In this document: positions 41,887-54,065 of the stretch, piece after piece
How positions within the stretch are numbered: position 1 is the first letter of the stretch
Layout of the letters: each line of letters starts with the position of its first letter
Origin: Alitta virens
Taxonomy: Eukaryota; Annelida; Polychaeta; Phyllodocida; Nereididae
DNA length: 64,000 nt
Assembly: GCA_932294295.1 (NCBI GenBank)
Contig: OW028577.1
Location: 3,066,001 to 3,130,000, forward strand
Reading direction: 5' to 3'
Notes under the pieces: model-generated
What the model was told of the DNA's origin: nothing
What the model saw: the letters and a program-made list of their open reading frames with translations, nothing else
The model's database searches: none
Made by a program: the position numbers and the translations under genes

Positions 41887-42652
41887 GAGGTCATGACCTT
41901 TGACCAGGGTAAATAACACTGGTCTCCCCTCTGGTGAGTCACAAGGGTAAAAATAGCAGATCTCCCCCCCCTGGTGAGTAACAAATTTTAGGTCAGAGGA
42001 CTGTAGTGTTTAGTTGTCTAGCCTAGAATATCTATCTATATCTGTCTAGAATTGTCTAGCCTATCTATATTTGTTCTAGACTATCTGTCTATATATCTGA
42101 ATAGATTAGAGTGGCTTATTAGAGAGGAGGTGGCTTATTAGACAGGGGGGGGGGTGCAAATGGGGGGGGGGGGCTAGAGGACATAGAGAATGAAAGTTAG
42201 TATGGGAAGTGCCAGGTGATAGGCTAAGTAGACAGTGGATCAAAAGTAGGTCAAGTAGGGTCAAGTGGGATCAAGGGGGGGTCGATGAAAGTTAGCATGG
42301 GAAGTGCCCGGTGTGCTAATTAGACATGGGATCAAAGGTGAAAGTTAGCATGGGAAGTGACCCCGTGTGCTAATTAGATATGGGGATCGATGAAAGTTAG
42401 CATGGGGGCAGGGGATCAAAGAGGGTCAAGTAGGGTCAAGTGGGGGGTCAAGTGGGGTCAAATTTTTGGTGATTTTGGGGGGGGTCGGCGGGGGGGGTCG
42501 ATGAAAGTTAGCATGGGAAGTGCCTGGGTGCAAAGAGAAAGGTCAAGTGGGGTCAAATTTTTGGTGATTTTAGGGGGGGTCAGCTAGAGGACATCGAGGA
42601 TGAAAATTAGCATTGAAACTAGGGAGGGATCAGACCTACCCCTCTTAGTAGT
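41887..42652. repeat. Polinton right terminal inverted repeat
   Basis: Inverted copy of 23143-24057, ending CTCTTAGTAGT. Shorter than the left copy by indels in C/G-runs and one missing segment. Confidence 0.95.
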
Positions 42653-42658
42653 GATGTA
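42653..42658. other. target-site duplication, right (GATGTA)
   Basis: Second copy of the 6-bp duplication, followed by GATGCACTT, which continues the empty-site sequence at 3899 and 7897. Confidence 0.95.
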
Positions 42659-42784
42659 GATGCACTTTCTCCCAATACTCTGTTGATGTCAGGTGGTCCA
42701 CCACCTCCTGCTGGAGTGTTCTCAGAGAATGATATGTATAGAAGACATTGGAAATATGCTCAGTATTTGTCTGATCAATTTTGG
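42653..42784 (+). pseudogene. BEL/Pao integrase fragment, 3' part, split by the Polinton
   Basis: Continues the split relic of 23018-23142 with codons for DVDALSPNTLLMSGG and YRRHWKYAQYLSDQFW. Confidence 0.78.
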
Positions 42785-43207
42785 AATATGCTAGATGCAA
42801 TACATCATCTGTCAACCTACATTGTGGACCTAGAAGTCCTGCCATCACTTTTCTGACTGTTATTATCAGCCTCTCCCATATGCCTCCCATGTGAGAGGCA
42901 TGAGGGGGGTCGAAGGACCACTCTACACCAAGTCGGACACCATAAGTCACAGAGACCTGGATAACTCATTGTGATGACCAATGAAGTTAGAACCATTGTC
43001 CAACCAAATTTTCAACGGTTTACTCATGCGAGCCACATATCTGCTAAACCCATTGAGAAATGCATCTGTATCTAGGCGACACACTGCATGCGTTTTCCAG
43101 CAAGAAAAAATGCAGCCGTAACGTTTCATCTGGGATCTTGCAACCTTTACCAAAGCAGTCCAAACCAACATACGAGAAACATGGTTTACATGGAGATCTG
43201 GATACAA
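42785..43207 (-). pseudogene. BEL/Pao integrase core fragment (copy B)
   Basis: Minus strand. SHMGGIWERLI retains the catalytic-Glu context and KIWLDNGSNFIGHHNEL the second-Asp context, but the frame is broken between them near 42947. Better preserved than the array copies. Confidence 0.78.
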
Positions 43208-46109
43208 ATCATCTTCTAAAAACGAGGTTGAGAAAAGAGCCTTTTAATGTTAAATTTTATGGCTTTTCATTATATTATAAGGTACCCCAGGTTAGCAAAT
43301 GTAGAAAATAAAACAATTCTTAGTTTTATATTAGGATTTTCCATCATTATAAAAAACGAGAAACATTGTTTACCTGAATCTAGCCTTTCTGGAGACGAAT
43401 CATCTGCTGAAAACAAGGACAACAAAAGAGCCATTTTAATGTTAAATTTTATGGCTTTCATTATAAAATAAGGCACGTTAGGTAAGCCAATGTAGGCAAT
43501 AAAACATTTTCTAGTTTTATATTAGGATTTTCCATCATTATGAAAAAAGCATGAAGTGAATGTCAAAATTAAGTTCGGAAAGAGAAATTATTATAATTAA
43601 GATATGTCAAAGTTGTAAAATTTCATTCATGAAGGATAATTAGTGTCTTTGGTATGGAGGCTTGAAAAATCAAGAATTTTCATATTTTCCCCAAATTATA
43701 AGTATTCTATGTTATTTATAAGCATGACAACTTCAAAGGGCACAACTACACTGTATTAGACATATTCTCTTCATGTTTTATATCTTTCAGTGTGTGGAGG
43801 TTCTGCTACTGAAACCAAAAAAATATTTTTACCTTTTTTTCTTATTTTGTAAAACGTAGTGGAGATATATCAATGTGACTATCAAAAGGCACAACAAGGT
43901 GATATAGAGTAATGCTGTATGACATGTCATTAATGCATTAGTGCTAGAATTCTGCTACATTCTAACACAATATTTAGCATTTTTCCAGATTTTCTATAAG
44001 TTTGAAAAAAGAATGATATGGATGTCAAATAAGGTTCATAAAGTGAAAGAACTATAATTTAGGTATGCCATTTGCAAATTTCACTCAAGTTAGATTAAAA
44101 GTGTCTGTGATAAGGATGTTTAAAAATTTTCACCTTTTTATTCAAATTCCATATTATTTATGGTTATGAGAACCCTCAAAAGGCACAACTACACTATTTT
44201 AGAAACATTCTGGCAAAGTTATAAGCATGTAGGTGCAGTAGTGCACGTTTTCTGCTCCATCAATGAAATAAATCTCTTCTTTTGATTTTTCCAAATTTTA
44301 TAAAACATAGCCATGTCAATGTTACTATCAAAGGCACAACAAGGACATATTGAAATTTCGTTATGGTAAGTGCATTAGTGTTCAAAGCCTGCTTTGGAAA
44401 GGAAAGTCACTTTCTAAACGTCCTTTTCAAGACTTAAATTTGTTTTGTTTTTCGGTTTGATTAATCATTATCATAAATCAACAAAAAAACACATTGTTTT
44501 GACAATAATGATTATTACTGGTGGCCTCAGAACTCAAGTTGAAAATGAGATGATGAACAGAAAAATAAAAGATTAGCTGATGGAATTCACAAAAAGAAAG
44601 ATCATAGTGTAGCGTGTTGAGCGAAGACTCAAACAGAGCAATGATAGTTTTGTTCATTTTCAAATATCATTTAGGCATATTTTTGGCCGTTTTTACAAGG
44701 AATATGACAATACCAAGAACAAATATTAAATAATAATCATATACACATGAATTATGCAACATTTTGTGGCAATTACAAAGTATGGGATGCTGAGTAAGGA
44801 AATTTGTAGGAAACAACATCATTTTTAGTTTTTATTTCCAGATTTTCCATTAAAACAGGATTAAATGGATGTCAAACTATTTATATATATATGGAAGACC
44901 TCACAGTGAGATTACATTGTCGACTGGGACAGTTTTTCAGTCTCATATCTTATTGTGCCAGTGCTGCCACCTCATGAGCACTGACCATGATCGAAAGCCT
45001 CAGGCTTCGTCTGATACTTATGATTAGCTTGGCAACAGCAGTTTTCACGTTTTTAAAAAAATAATCCTTTTCATCGCCTGCTATGAAATTGATAGAACAT
45101 GATTGGGTTGTAATGAAAATCCATTAACTGTTTTACCATGTTATTTGTGAACTTTGATAGTTTTGGACGTGTAAATTTGTCATTGTTTATGAAGTAATAA
45201 GATATATATAGCTTGAAGAAAATATGGTGACATATGATTTTTACACTTCAGTTTATGTAGGAAATGGTTCTCCAAAATATACTAAAGTTTCAAAAGATTC
45301 TAATTTCAATTTTTTACATCAGCAGTAAAATGAAATTTGTAGTCGAAAACTACATCATAAAACCATGATAACACTGTTGGCCAACAAAGTTTCAAAGACA
45401 TATTTTAAATTGTTTACCATGACCCTCATTTATCTATATCAAACTGCACGTAAGCAGTGTAGCTAGAGTTCCATGGTAATTTCGGCTTATTTACACGGGT
45501 TCCTTATGACCACTGTTCATCGCCAAAAAATACAGCATATTTGATGCAATTGTTCTATCAGTCATTTATATTTTGAAAAGCATTTGAATAGATATTGTGG
45601 TCAAATAGAATACTACTTACTACTGACACAGTGCTCCATGGCAACTCTATTCCAATGTTCTCTTCACTGAACAGTATAAGTCTGGTAATGGGAGCTCTGG
45701 ATTCACCTGACTGCCTCAGCACCGTCCTGCTATGAATTTTGGGCTACGTAATACAAAATACAACCATTGAGGAATGTTTGTGAGGGTACACATTGGATTT
45801 AAGTGATGTCTAATGGAAATAACCTAACCCTATGAATAACACATTTCTTTTATTTGAAACAGAAGGAATGGTGATTATTTCTAAGACGAGTGAACTGTAT
45901 CTGCTTAAGTGTACATAGATTATATGTAAACTTTTTTGGACATGACTAATTTTTGGACATGACAAAATATGTGAAATGAGGGGGAACAGCCACATCCTGC
46001 TGTGCATTATGTCAGTGGCATATAGCTTTCTATCATTCAAAACACTATTTTTCTTTTGTGAATTACTTTATCAACACATAAATAGGCTGTCTTTCTTACC
46101 ATTTATACA

Positions 46110-46307
46110 GTGCTTAAATGTACGCTTGTGAAAAACTCCATTTTGCACTGTTTTAATTACTTATTTGATAAAGGTGAATACTCAATGCAATGGTCTGAGG
46201 GAGTGATAAATGCCTTACATAAAAAAGGGGACCACTCCAATCCGGACAACTACAGGAAAATTACCATAAATATAAAATGTTCGACACCTATATACTACCA
46301 ATCTTAG
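46110..46307 (+). pseudogene. LINE reverse-transcriptase relic (copy B)
   Basis: Paralog of 11544-11789, with the same WSEGVINALHKKGDHSNPDN segment. A one-base deletion moves it out of the frame kept in copy A. Confidence 0.68.
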
Positions 46308-47968
46308 AATATAATAGTGAAATGTGGACTGGCGAGAAACCCATGAATGACTAAGAACAGTTAAAATTTGGATATCATAAGAATATGTCGGGGGTAAGAA
46401 AACGAACATAAACTCTGGCTGTATATAGTGAGACAGGTAGATTTCCATTACATGTTAGACAAAAAGTCAGATAAATTATTGGACAAAATTGGAGAAACTG
46501 CCGGATGATCAATTACTGAAGATGATTGAAACTTTTTATTATGGATTAACTTAAGAAAACAGCAAAATATAACTCTTGGGACATGTTACACTTTGGCTTC
46601 ATTATTTTTGCACTAGAGCTCCCCTCCAGATAATACTTGGAGAATCAGTTGAGAGTGTAATGGTCCCACTTAAAGATGCTCTTTTCCATAGCATTTAATT
46701 TTAGACCATAAACAGAATAGAATTTTGTAATAATTAGCTGTTCAAATTCGTGTTCAGATAATGATCCTGTCACTTCTGTTTGTTGTTCACCCCATAGATA
46801 CATTAATGATCCTCCCCAAGTAATTATGATCCTCTGGAGTAAAAAAAACCGATCCTCCTGGAGTAATGCAAAACGTGAGCAGATAAATGATGATGTTACG
46901 GACTAAACAACATTTATGAATCTTAAGAAGTGTACCACCTGTTAGAACTGCAAGGTAGACATTTAAATCAAAGTTTATGTTGATTTAAGCTGTATTAATG
47001 TCACAATGACCTCCCCCATTTAGCTGTTTGGCATGCATTATCAAGTGTACTGCTCCAATCCCATTGAAGAATTTGAGCACACATTGAGCTCACATGAAGC
47101 TCACAGAAAGGTCACACTGTGAGACCACTTTGAGCTAAAAGTGTAACCACTCAGTGATCTCACAGTAAGCACACAGTGTGAGGTCACAGTGCGAGTCTTC
47201 TGTTAACTAGCTGTGAGCTCATCTTGTGTGATTCAAGTGACCTTTTGTGACACAAATTATGCCTGTTGTACCAGTGATAACTTCGAATTATTAATAAGCT
47301 ATATGCTGAAAATATATCCATCATTTATGTGGTTTCTTTTCCCATCCTTGTTACACATTCTGAAAATGATAAGTAATGAAAATTGGTTACTTTGCAAGTC
47401 AGCTGTTGTGATATTTTATGGTCATTTATTGAACTATAAGTAACAAAAACTACTAGCAGACTAATCTACTACTTACCATTTCTGGACAATCAGCTGGCTT
47501 AGTATGCATCCTGTATCCATGCTGGCTCATGATAAAGTTTCGAAAATGTCAACCATTTGGTTGAAAATCATAAGAGACTCGAGAGTAAAAATGTTGTAAA
47601 TAGTATCAAGGTATTTGTTATAAGAACTATTGCTTATACCTTTCAAGATATTTGGTTATTGGATTTATTTTAGATCACCATAAATATCATGGGTCACAAT
47701 GGGTATATACGGAATATTGGCATGAATTAAAGAAATGTGATTGGAAGCTATCATGCATTTGACTACCATGCAACCTATATTAGTTAGGATGGTATCATAC
47801 TCACCTTGAGGTCACTGTGTGAGATCATGAGGTGAGCTCATGGTGAGCTAACTGTGATGTCATCCTTGTGATATCATCCTGTGAGCTTTGGGTGAGGTCA
47901 CTGTGAGTGTAACGTTAGGTCACGTGTTCACTGGGATCATACTCACCGTGAGGTCGCTGTGTGAGATT

Positions 47969-47972
47969 ATGA
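47969..47972. other. LTR-element target duplication, left (ATGA)
   Basis: ATGA here and at 50270-50273 flanks the LTR element. The undisturbed minisatellite reads GATCATGAGGTGAGC with one ATGA. Confidence 0.8.
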
Positions 47973-48132
47973 TGTGGAAGTGTACTTCCTGTACGGCCAC
48001 TGCTTCAGTATGCGTCTTCAAGGGATGCTTGAATACACGTCCAAAAGGTCTGAAGGTCTACGCTACTGTATCGTCGCCCGTCACGTCCACCAGGTGGCTG
48101 CATTTACTACGACCGTGGGGACCCCTGCCACA
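47973..48132 (-). repeat. 3' LTR (160 bp)
   Basis: Same length as the other LTR, with about 8 differences by eye (roughly 5 percent). A purine tract AACAGGGGGAAGAG abuts it on the minus strand at 48133-48146. Confidence 0.92.
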
Positions 48133-48154
48133 CTCTTCCCCCTGTTCTTTTACT

Positions 48155-48270
48155 TTGACAAGAAGGCGTCCGCCTCTCTGTTGTGTCTCAATATCTGGAA
48201 TGAAGGCTTCCGCCTCTCTGTTGTGTCTCACTACCTTGACATGAAGGCCTCCGCCTCTCTTCCCTCCTCC
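48155..48270. repeat. three-copy short repeat in the element's 3' region
   Basis: Three units contain GAAGGCNTCCGCCTCTCT, about 45 bp apart. Near 48360-48450, ATTTACAATGCCAATCTC is also repeated. Confidence 0.7.
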
Positions 48271-48460
48271 ATTTCATTCTGCCAACCTATATACAATTAT
48301 TTACAGTTGCGTTTAACTGAACCTGGGGTTCAACATATTATACAGCTTTACAGTGAATTATTTACAATGCCAATCTCGGTTGGCATTTATTGCATATTCT
48401 ACCAATTTAAAGTTAACTATTTACAATGCCAATCTCAATTGGCATTCACAGCTGTTCGGT

Positions 48461-49006
48461 TCATAACCGACATGCAATCCTGGAGCTGTAGCTAGTCATT
48501 CCACTTGTCTCTTTAGATGGTTGGGGCTGTTCCCCAAACCCTCCGCTGTACTTTTCATCATTCCTTGATGCTTCCCAGTTCCTTGAGGGTGATGATCTCC
48601 AAGAGAGACTGTCCACTCTGGATTTGCTGCCATTAGTAACTGGAAAACTATGTCTACTGCTCCTCAAATCATCTGAAGCTCGCCCATATCTGTCGTACTG
48701 GTCCTGGTAATAACCATTATGGCGACATGCTGCAGTATCATAGGTTCTCCTGTACCCGTCTCTCTCTCGGTTGTATCCTCGCGACTGCCATCCTTCTCTA
48801 TTTGGACACTCTGCATATGAATGTCCTACGTCACCACATGCCCAGCACCTTCTATTCAGTGATCTTGAATTTTCCACTTGCTCCCATGTTCTCCTATTAT
48901 CATAATGCGGTGATCTCATTGGTGATGGCGATCTGCGTCGCCAATTGGATCGCTCATCACAGTGACTATCCCCATACCCATAACAAAACAATTGACTTTG
49001 TCGCAT
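48461..49006 (-). pseudogene. gag C-terminal (nucleocapsid) fragment
   Basis: Arg/Ser-rich frame with one retroviral zinc knuckle CWACGDVGHSYAEC (C-x2-C-x4-H-x4-C). It lacks a connected capsid domain; the frame shifts relative to the upstream gag portion. Confidence 0.8.
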
Positions 49007-49583
49007 TACTCTTCAAAGCTGATGTTAATTTGAAGAGTTTTACACGGTCATTCCAACCGCATGTTTCTGCCCTGATCGAGAACTTCTGAAACTGGTTCTC
49101 CCATGGACCAACCTTGCCTTCAAAACTATTAAGGTTGACTTTGGTAGAAACGAAATGGCTCTGTGTTCTTGTCTTGCTGGTAGACATGTAATCATCATTG
49201 TCATCTTTTGTTTTAGAATCTTTGTTGTTAAGATGTGGTTTCTTTTCTGGTACCTGTGCAACACCAGGCCCGTTCTTGTCATTACCAGAATACTTGTGAC
49301 TGGTTTGCGGTAGATTGGCAGTCTTGTACTCTTGGTTTCTGTCTTGCATTTTGGTTTTAAGTTGAGTCCAACCTTTATGTGCTATCTCATACATGGTATG
49401 CTCCACATTCATGAGTCTTGACTCTTGCTCTTTTAACCGGTAGAGAACCTCTTTCAACATGTCGGCGAGCGACCGTTCTACTGCTGCGCCTGTATCCTCA
49501 GGCGTCTCTGGCGGAACAGACCCATCTCGCTTGGTTACCACAACTTCCGCAATGTTGGATGTTATATCCTTAATCTCATGCAT
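48966..49583 (-). pseudogene. gag N-terminal fragment
   Basis: From the ATG at 49583: a coiled-coil-like start (SLADMLKEVLYRLKEQESRL), a polar linker, and the beginning of a capsid domain (FEGKVGPWENQFQKFSIRAE). It breaks off after KLTSALKSNA and shifts frame into the nucleocapsid piece, so most of capsid is deleted. Confidence 0.75.
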
Positions 49584-50094
49584 TGTTTTAAAATCCTCAA
49601 GTTTAACCTTATTTGCTGTATCCAAATGACAGTCTACACTGTTAATTATTGGAGTCTATTACAATGTAACGTGTGCAAATGTTAAACCAAGTGAACAGTC
49701 CACGCTGTTAATTTATATTCACCAAGTTGATTAGTTGCTCCCAATTCGTAAGTGTGTGCACTTAATAAATTCAACAGACTACGCTGGCAAATTTATAATC
49801 ACCACTTAATTCTTACAATGTACTCAATGTACTATTCAACACAGAGTATAATTTGTGAACTCACAACTGCTTGGAATAACCTACAGTATTTAGCCAACAA
49901 TTTAGAATAACTCTAATTGTTTAATTATAAACAATTTCAATTCTCAAGTCAGCTGTCAAAAATTTACGCGCCAATACGACGTACCAGAAGTGACGTTTCC
50001 GTGACACAAAAACGTTAAAAACTACGTCTTAACAGTCAACTTGCTAGTTGAATCAATAATAATGGCTCTTGCGGTCGTGAATATCTTTCAAAAC
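49584..50094. other. LTR-element leader region
   Basis: Untranslated leader between primer-binding site and gag, with no coding signal and several near-repeats of an AACAGTCNACNCTGTTAAT type. Confidence 0.55.
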
Positions 50095-50109
50095 CACTTC
50101 TGACACCAA
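50095..50109 (-). other. primer-binding site
   Basis: Directly inside the 5' LTR the minus strand reads TGGTGTCAGAAGTGG, a tRNA 3'-end complement used by many Ty3/Gypsy elements (tRNA-Leu type, from memory). Confidence 0.7.
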
Positions 50110-50269
50110 TGTGGAAGTGTACTTCCTGTACGGCCACTGCTTCAGTATGCGTCATCAAGAGATGCTTGAATACACATCCGAATGGTCTGAAGGTCTACGC
50201 TACTGTATCGTCGCCCATCACGTCCACCAGGTGGCTGCAATTATTACGACCGTGGGGACCCCTGCCACA
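50110..50269 (-). repeat. 5' LTR (160 bp)
   Basis: Starts the element on the minus strand; TG...CA ends, followed on the plus strand by the ATGA duplication. Confidence 0.92.
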
Positions 50270-52570
50270 ATGAGGTGAGCTCATGGTGAGCTAACTGTGA
50301 TGTCATCTTTGTGATCTCATCCTGTGAGCTTTGAGTGAGGTCACTGCGAGTGTAATGTTAGCTCACGTGTTCACTGGGATCATACTCACCATGAGGTCGC
50401 TGTGTGAGATCATGAGGTGAGCTCATGGTGAGCTAACTGTGATGTCATCCTTGTGATCTCATCCTGTGAGCTTTGAGTGAGGTCACTGTGAGTGTAACTT
50501 GAATCAGTAACCATGGCATTTTAGAACAAGGTAAACAACATCCTTTTTTCAGTTGACCACATGGTCTATAAATAGAACTTACAGGCATGATTGATTTCAC
50601 AGAAAAAATTCAGTCTGTGAAAAGCTTCTTTTTTTATTATTATATATATTTATAGTATGTTTACATGTAATTAATGTCTTCTGTCAACTACATACAAGTC
50701 TGGTACAGGTCTCTTTACTTGTCATCCATTTCATTATATTGAAGCTTTTATAAATTGCTTAGTGCCATGTCTCCTGTACATAGACATTGCCAGATATCAA
50801 TATGTTTTTTTTTTAAGAATTTTCTTGTTATAGCAGTTTGACCTTTATCAGTTTCATTATAGACCATTCCCGCCCTAGCAACCCTATCAAATCCGTTGAC
50901 AGACAGATAGAGACAGACAGACAGCTAGACAGACAGCTATACAGACAGACAGACACAGACAGACACAGACAAAGACAATTTATTTACACAAAGAACCACA
51001 CAAATACATAGACATTTAATAGAGGTATGATATTCTCTAAGTGTGAGAGGCCCCTCCGTTATTGAGAGGCCAACCAGGCGTTAACAGCTAGGCTGAAATC
51101 TCCTGAGTCACCAATGATGTGTTGCGCGTGGGGATTGTGAAGAAAATAACTCATCCAATGGAGTATTTCCACGGCTGGCTTTACAATCGTCTCTACTCTC
51201 TCTCTCTCTATATATATATATAGTCTTATTGTAGCTGTTGCTATACTTGATATGAACTTCACAAAACCCATGAGTCAGTTAATCAGTCACATACTACCTG
51301 AAACACAGGAGGATAGTAAGAGATGTTAAAGACGCTTCCCAAATCATTTTCCATATTTATTAAGATCAAAATTAAGAACGTTTGACTATGATCTTGGACA
51401 AATAGAGTGTGCCACTGTGACTGTAATAATCTTTGCTAATATTGGTAAAATGACAATGTTATGACTTTGTATTAACTAATAACAAACACAACATTAATTG
51501 AGGGCTGAAGCTGACCATGGGCTACGTTGGTATAAAACTGACTGACCTTCTAGACACAGTCAATTGAATGGCTAAAAGCTAGTCAAAGATTGAATTTATT
51601 TATTTTTATTATTGAGGGGAGACATGAGGTACATTAATTGGGACACCTACCATATCTGGATAATATTTGGATATTGAACAATTTTTGGATTTTCATTTTC
51701 GAGGCTTGGAAACAAATCATTGTCTCTGGAAATGATGTTGTTCAGAATAAGATTGTCAAGGAACATATTTTTTGGCCTTTTACATGCACCAAACAGAAAC
51801 GTAGCAAAACCTGGTTTACCTGTGACTTTGTGACAGTCCGTGTTGGCTTTAGCCAATGATTTGTTAAACCGAAGGTGAAACAACTTTCAGGCACTCTTTA
51901 TGAGCTACATCTCAACTGGGTGTTATGAGCATGAGACGTTAAACTGGAAGTGCCTTGTACTCTGTGTCTTTCCTGGGGCAAGTAAAAGACACCAAGAGTG
52001 TAAACGTAACAACATATAAAAACAAATGCAGTTACAACAATATTTATCATTGGTTACCATCTTTTTGCTTATGCTCAGGCCTGTACATTATACACAAGAG
52101 GGCAGCACAGTGCTGCATCTTAGTGCCGCCTATCAGATAAAAACCGAAGCAATTGTTTTCATTTAATTGTGGTTATAACATCACACCATAAAGTTGATTA
52201 AAGAATTTTGGCTCCATCAAGTCCAAAGTTTCAAACCTACACTTTAAAATTACTGTCACAATTACAGATGTTACTTTATCGAATTAGGTCAGCTTGTATA
52301 TTTAGAACAATGGTAGAAACCAGACATCTTAGTATTAAATGTGTTCATTGACAAATTTGCTCTGATAGTTTACAATGAACTTATCAAGTGCACTGCCAAA
52401 ATATAGTCCATACAGGGATGCACAAGAACCACAATCTTGAACATTTAATGGGTTACAGAAACTTTTACCACCAGAATAATTTCAATTTGCCTATACAGAA
52501 AAATTTTTTATTCACTGAAAATTAATGGAAATTATCTGCGTACAATGCTCAAGTTATAATTAACATTTTC

Positions 52571-53370
52571 CTAACCCTGGAATCCTTCCTTTGGTTGACA
52601 ATTGCCTAAAGCTTTGATTTCAATGGCTTTGACTGGTTTGCTGTTGTTCTGCCTAGTTAGAACTCTTATGAGCCATCCAATAAGTTCAATCACTATGATG
52701 ACAGTTATGTCAATAAATTCAAATTGCCTCCAAGCTGGGACAAAAAAATTAACCATCTGTAGCTTGGGTTGGTCTTTCAGATGAAGGTATCAGTAATCTC
52801 TGGGAAAGATTGTATAATATAATCTTAATTTTCCCTTTACCCTTAAAGGTCCACTCTAATGTTTGCAAATTGAAAGTGTGGAGTCTAAAAAGCAATTCAC
52901 CAAAGTATTTCTGAAAATCAGACCAGCTATAACAAAGAGAGAGAGAGAGAGAGCTCTTTGAAAATTGATATTTATAATACCACAAGCAGCCACCAGACTT
53001 GGATGAGACTCGTAAATTTTTAATTCTAAAGTTACTAGTTATATTTATATAAATGTGAATTTGTCGATTTACATAGGGGTATGGACAATGAATAATACTC
53101 ACTTACTTACTTATATTGTTTATTTCAGTACAAATAGTTTTGCATTCAATCCATTCAGCGAGATGCTTCTTTTCAAGCTGGCTTGAAGTGATATAGGTCT
53201 TTTCAAGCTGGCTTGAAGTGATATAGGTCTTTTCAAGCTGGCTTGAAGTGATATAGGTCTTTTCAAGCTGGCTTGAAGTGATATAGGTTTCATAAAAAGA
53301 TTTGAGGTTCGGTTGAAATGCAATGTGGGACATTATATTGCTGAAGAGCTTTCGCGAACAAGGCATATTA
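52571..53370 (-). pseudogene. DEG/ENaC channel pseudogene B
   Basis: Minus strand. 52571-52756 keeps the second membrane segment (ITVIIVIELIGWLIRVL) and the C-terminal PKEGFQG of the intact channel. 52760-52800 matches the LHLKDQP region, and 53130-53370 matches the segment from PCSRKLFSNIMS to KLFVLK. Intervening DNA and frame breaks make it non-functional. A TYITSSQLEK segment is repeated (53170-53290). Confidence 0.82.
53170..53290. repeat. 30-bp tandem repeat, four units
   Basis: Four virtually identical 30-bp units containing TTTTCAAGCTGGCTTGAAGT within the pseudogene. Copy A has a single unit, so the expansion followed the duplication. Confidence 0.9.
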
Positions 53371-53924
53371 TATTGAAAATGCAAATTTTTGTTACCAAAT
53401 GTTTGTGATCTCAAAATGCTCAAGGATGCCAAACTGGCACCCGTCAGATTTGGAATCAGCACCCTCAAATTACCTAATATCAACCAAAAAATAGCTCATA
53501 TTATGAGAATAAACGCTAGACAGCATCGACTTCTTCTATCAAAATGCAAGCTGGTTTTTTGTGAAATTGTTTGATGGCCTTAATCTGAAGGAATGACTGA
53601 CATCCAAGAACATCACACAAAGCATAGAACAGCACAAATGGACAGAGACAACGGAAAAATAATGACCATGAAAAATAACCATTACAATGTATAATGGCAC
53701 GAGGACACAAAATTATCAAATGAAAGATAGGAAACGTTATTATGATTACTCAGAGGTATTTAATTTAGAAACTTGAGGGTGACTTCATGATATCATTTCT
53801 GTCCATTTCCTGCTTCTCCATGCCTGTATGAATAATGTAACTAACAAGAATATTCTTTTTCAAAAAAAGAATAGATACCTGGTGTTGTGTGTAGAATGCC
53901 AGCAGGACTATACAGGGAAATCCT

Positions 53925-54065
53925 GCCAAAACGGTTTTAACATGTGCTTTCGTACAGTTTTGGGAGTACAGCTTTTGGTGAAGATCTGACCAATAGAAGC
54001 CAAGAAAAGTTTGATTATAGTACCAATTCAGGCCCCCTCCCTGCCTTCACTGCCTACGCTGCTGT
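53925..54065 (-). repeat. host-type interspersed repeat, copy 3
   Basis: Inverted relative to the two copies inside the Polinton, sharing GTACAGTTTTGGGAGTACAG and AAGATCTGACCAATAGAAG segments. Confidence 0.7.

Larger units (their letters stand above)
23143..42652. mobile_element. Polinton/Maverick (adintovirus-like) element, 19,510 bp
   Basis: Complete element: inverted terminal repeats, a 6-bp target duplication and the diagnostic gene set. That set is protein-primed family B polymerase, retroviral-type integrase, FtsK/HerA-type packaging ATPase, double-jelly-roll major capsid protein and single-jelly-roll minor capsid protein. The right half is a compact minus-strand core block (30770-41582). 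The left half (24179-30151) is gene cargo with introns and mixed strands. All core frames are open, so the copy may be young or recently active. Two short host-type repeats sit inside it. No adenain-like protease was identified. Confidence 0.97.
43208..47972. repeat. segmental duplication, copy B, proximal block
   Basis: Matches 8385-13434, lacking the 221-bp insert and one sub-repeat. It includes the LINE relic at 46110-46307. No intact gene. Confidence 0.9.
47973..50269 (-). mobile_element. gag-only LTR retrotransposon, 2,297 bp, non-autonomous
   Basis: Two 160-bp LTRs with TGTGG...CCACA ends, a 4-bp ATGA duplication, a primer-binding site and a purine tract place the element on the minus strand. 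The internal 1,977 bp encode only broken gag; protease, reverse transcriptase and integrase are absent. Features fit a Ty3/Gypsy-type element with an internal deletion, presumably moved by an intact relative. Confidence 0.9.
50270..53845. repeat. segmental duplication, copy B, distal block
   Basis: Continues the duplication after the LTR element. 50270-50498 matches the end of the copy A minisatellite and 50500-53845 matches 15906-18640. Copy A carries an extra 2.4 kb (LINE) between these blocks. A GACAGACAGA microsatellite sits at 50897-50970. Confidence 0.88.

Noticed and set aside
53170..53290. CRISPR-like array
   Set aside because: Four contiguous 30-bp units without spacers, inside an animal channel pseudogene: a plain tandem repeat.
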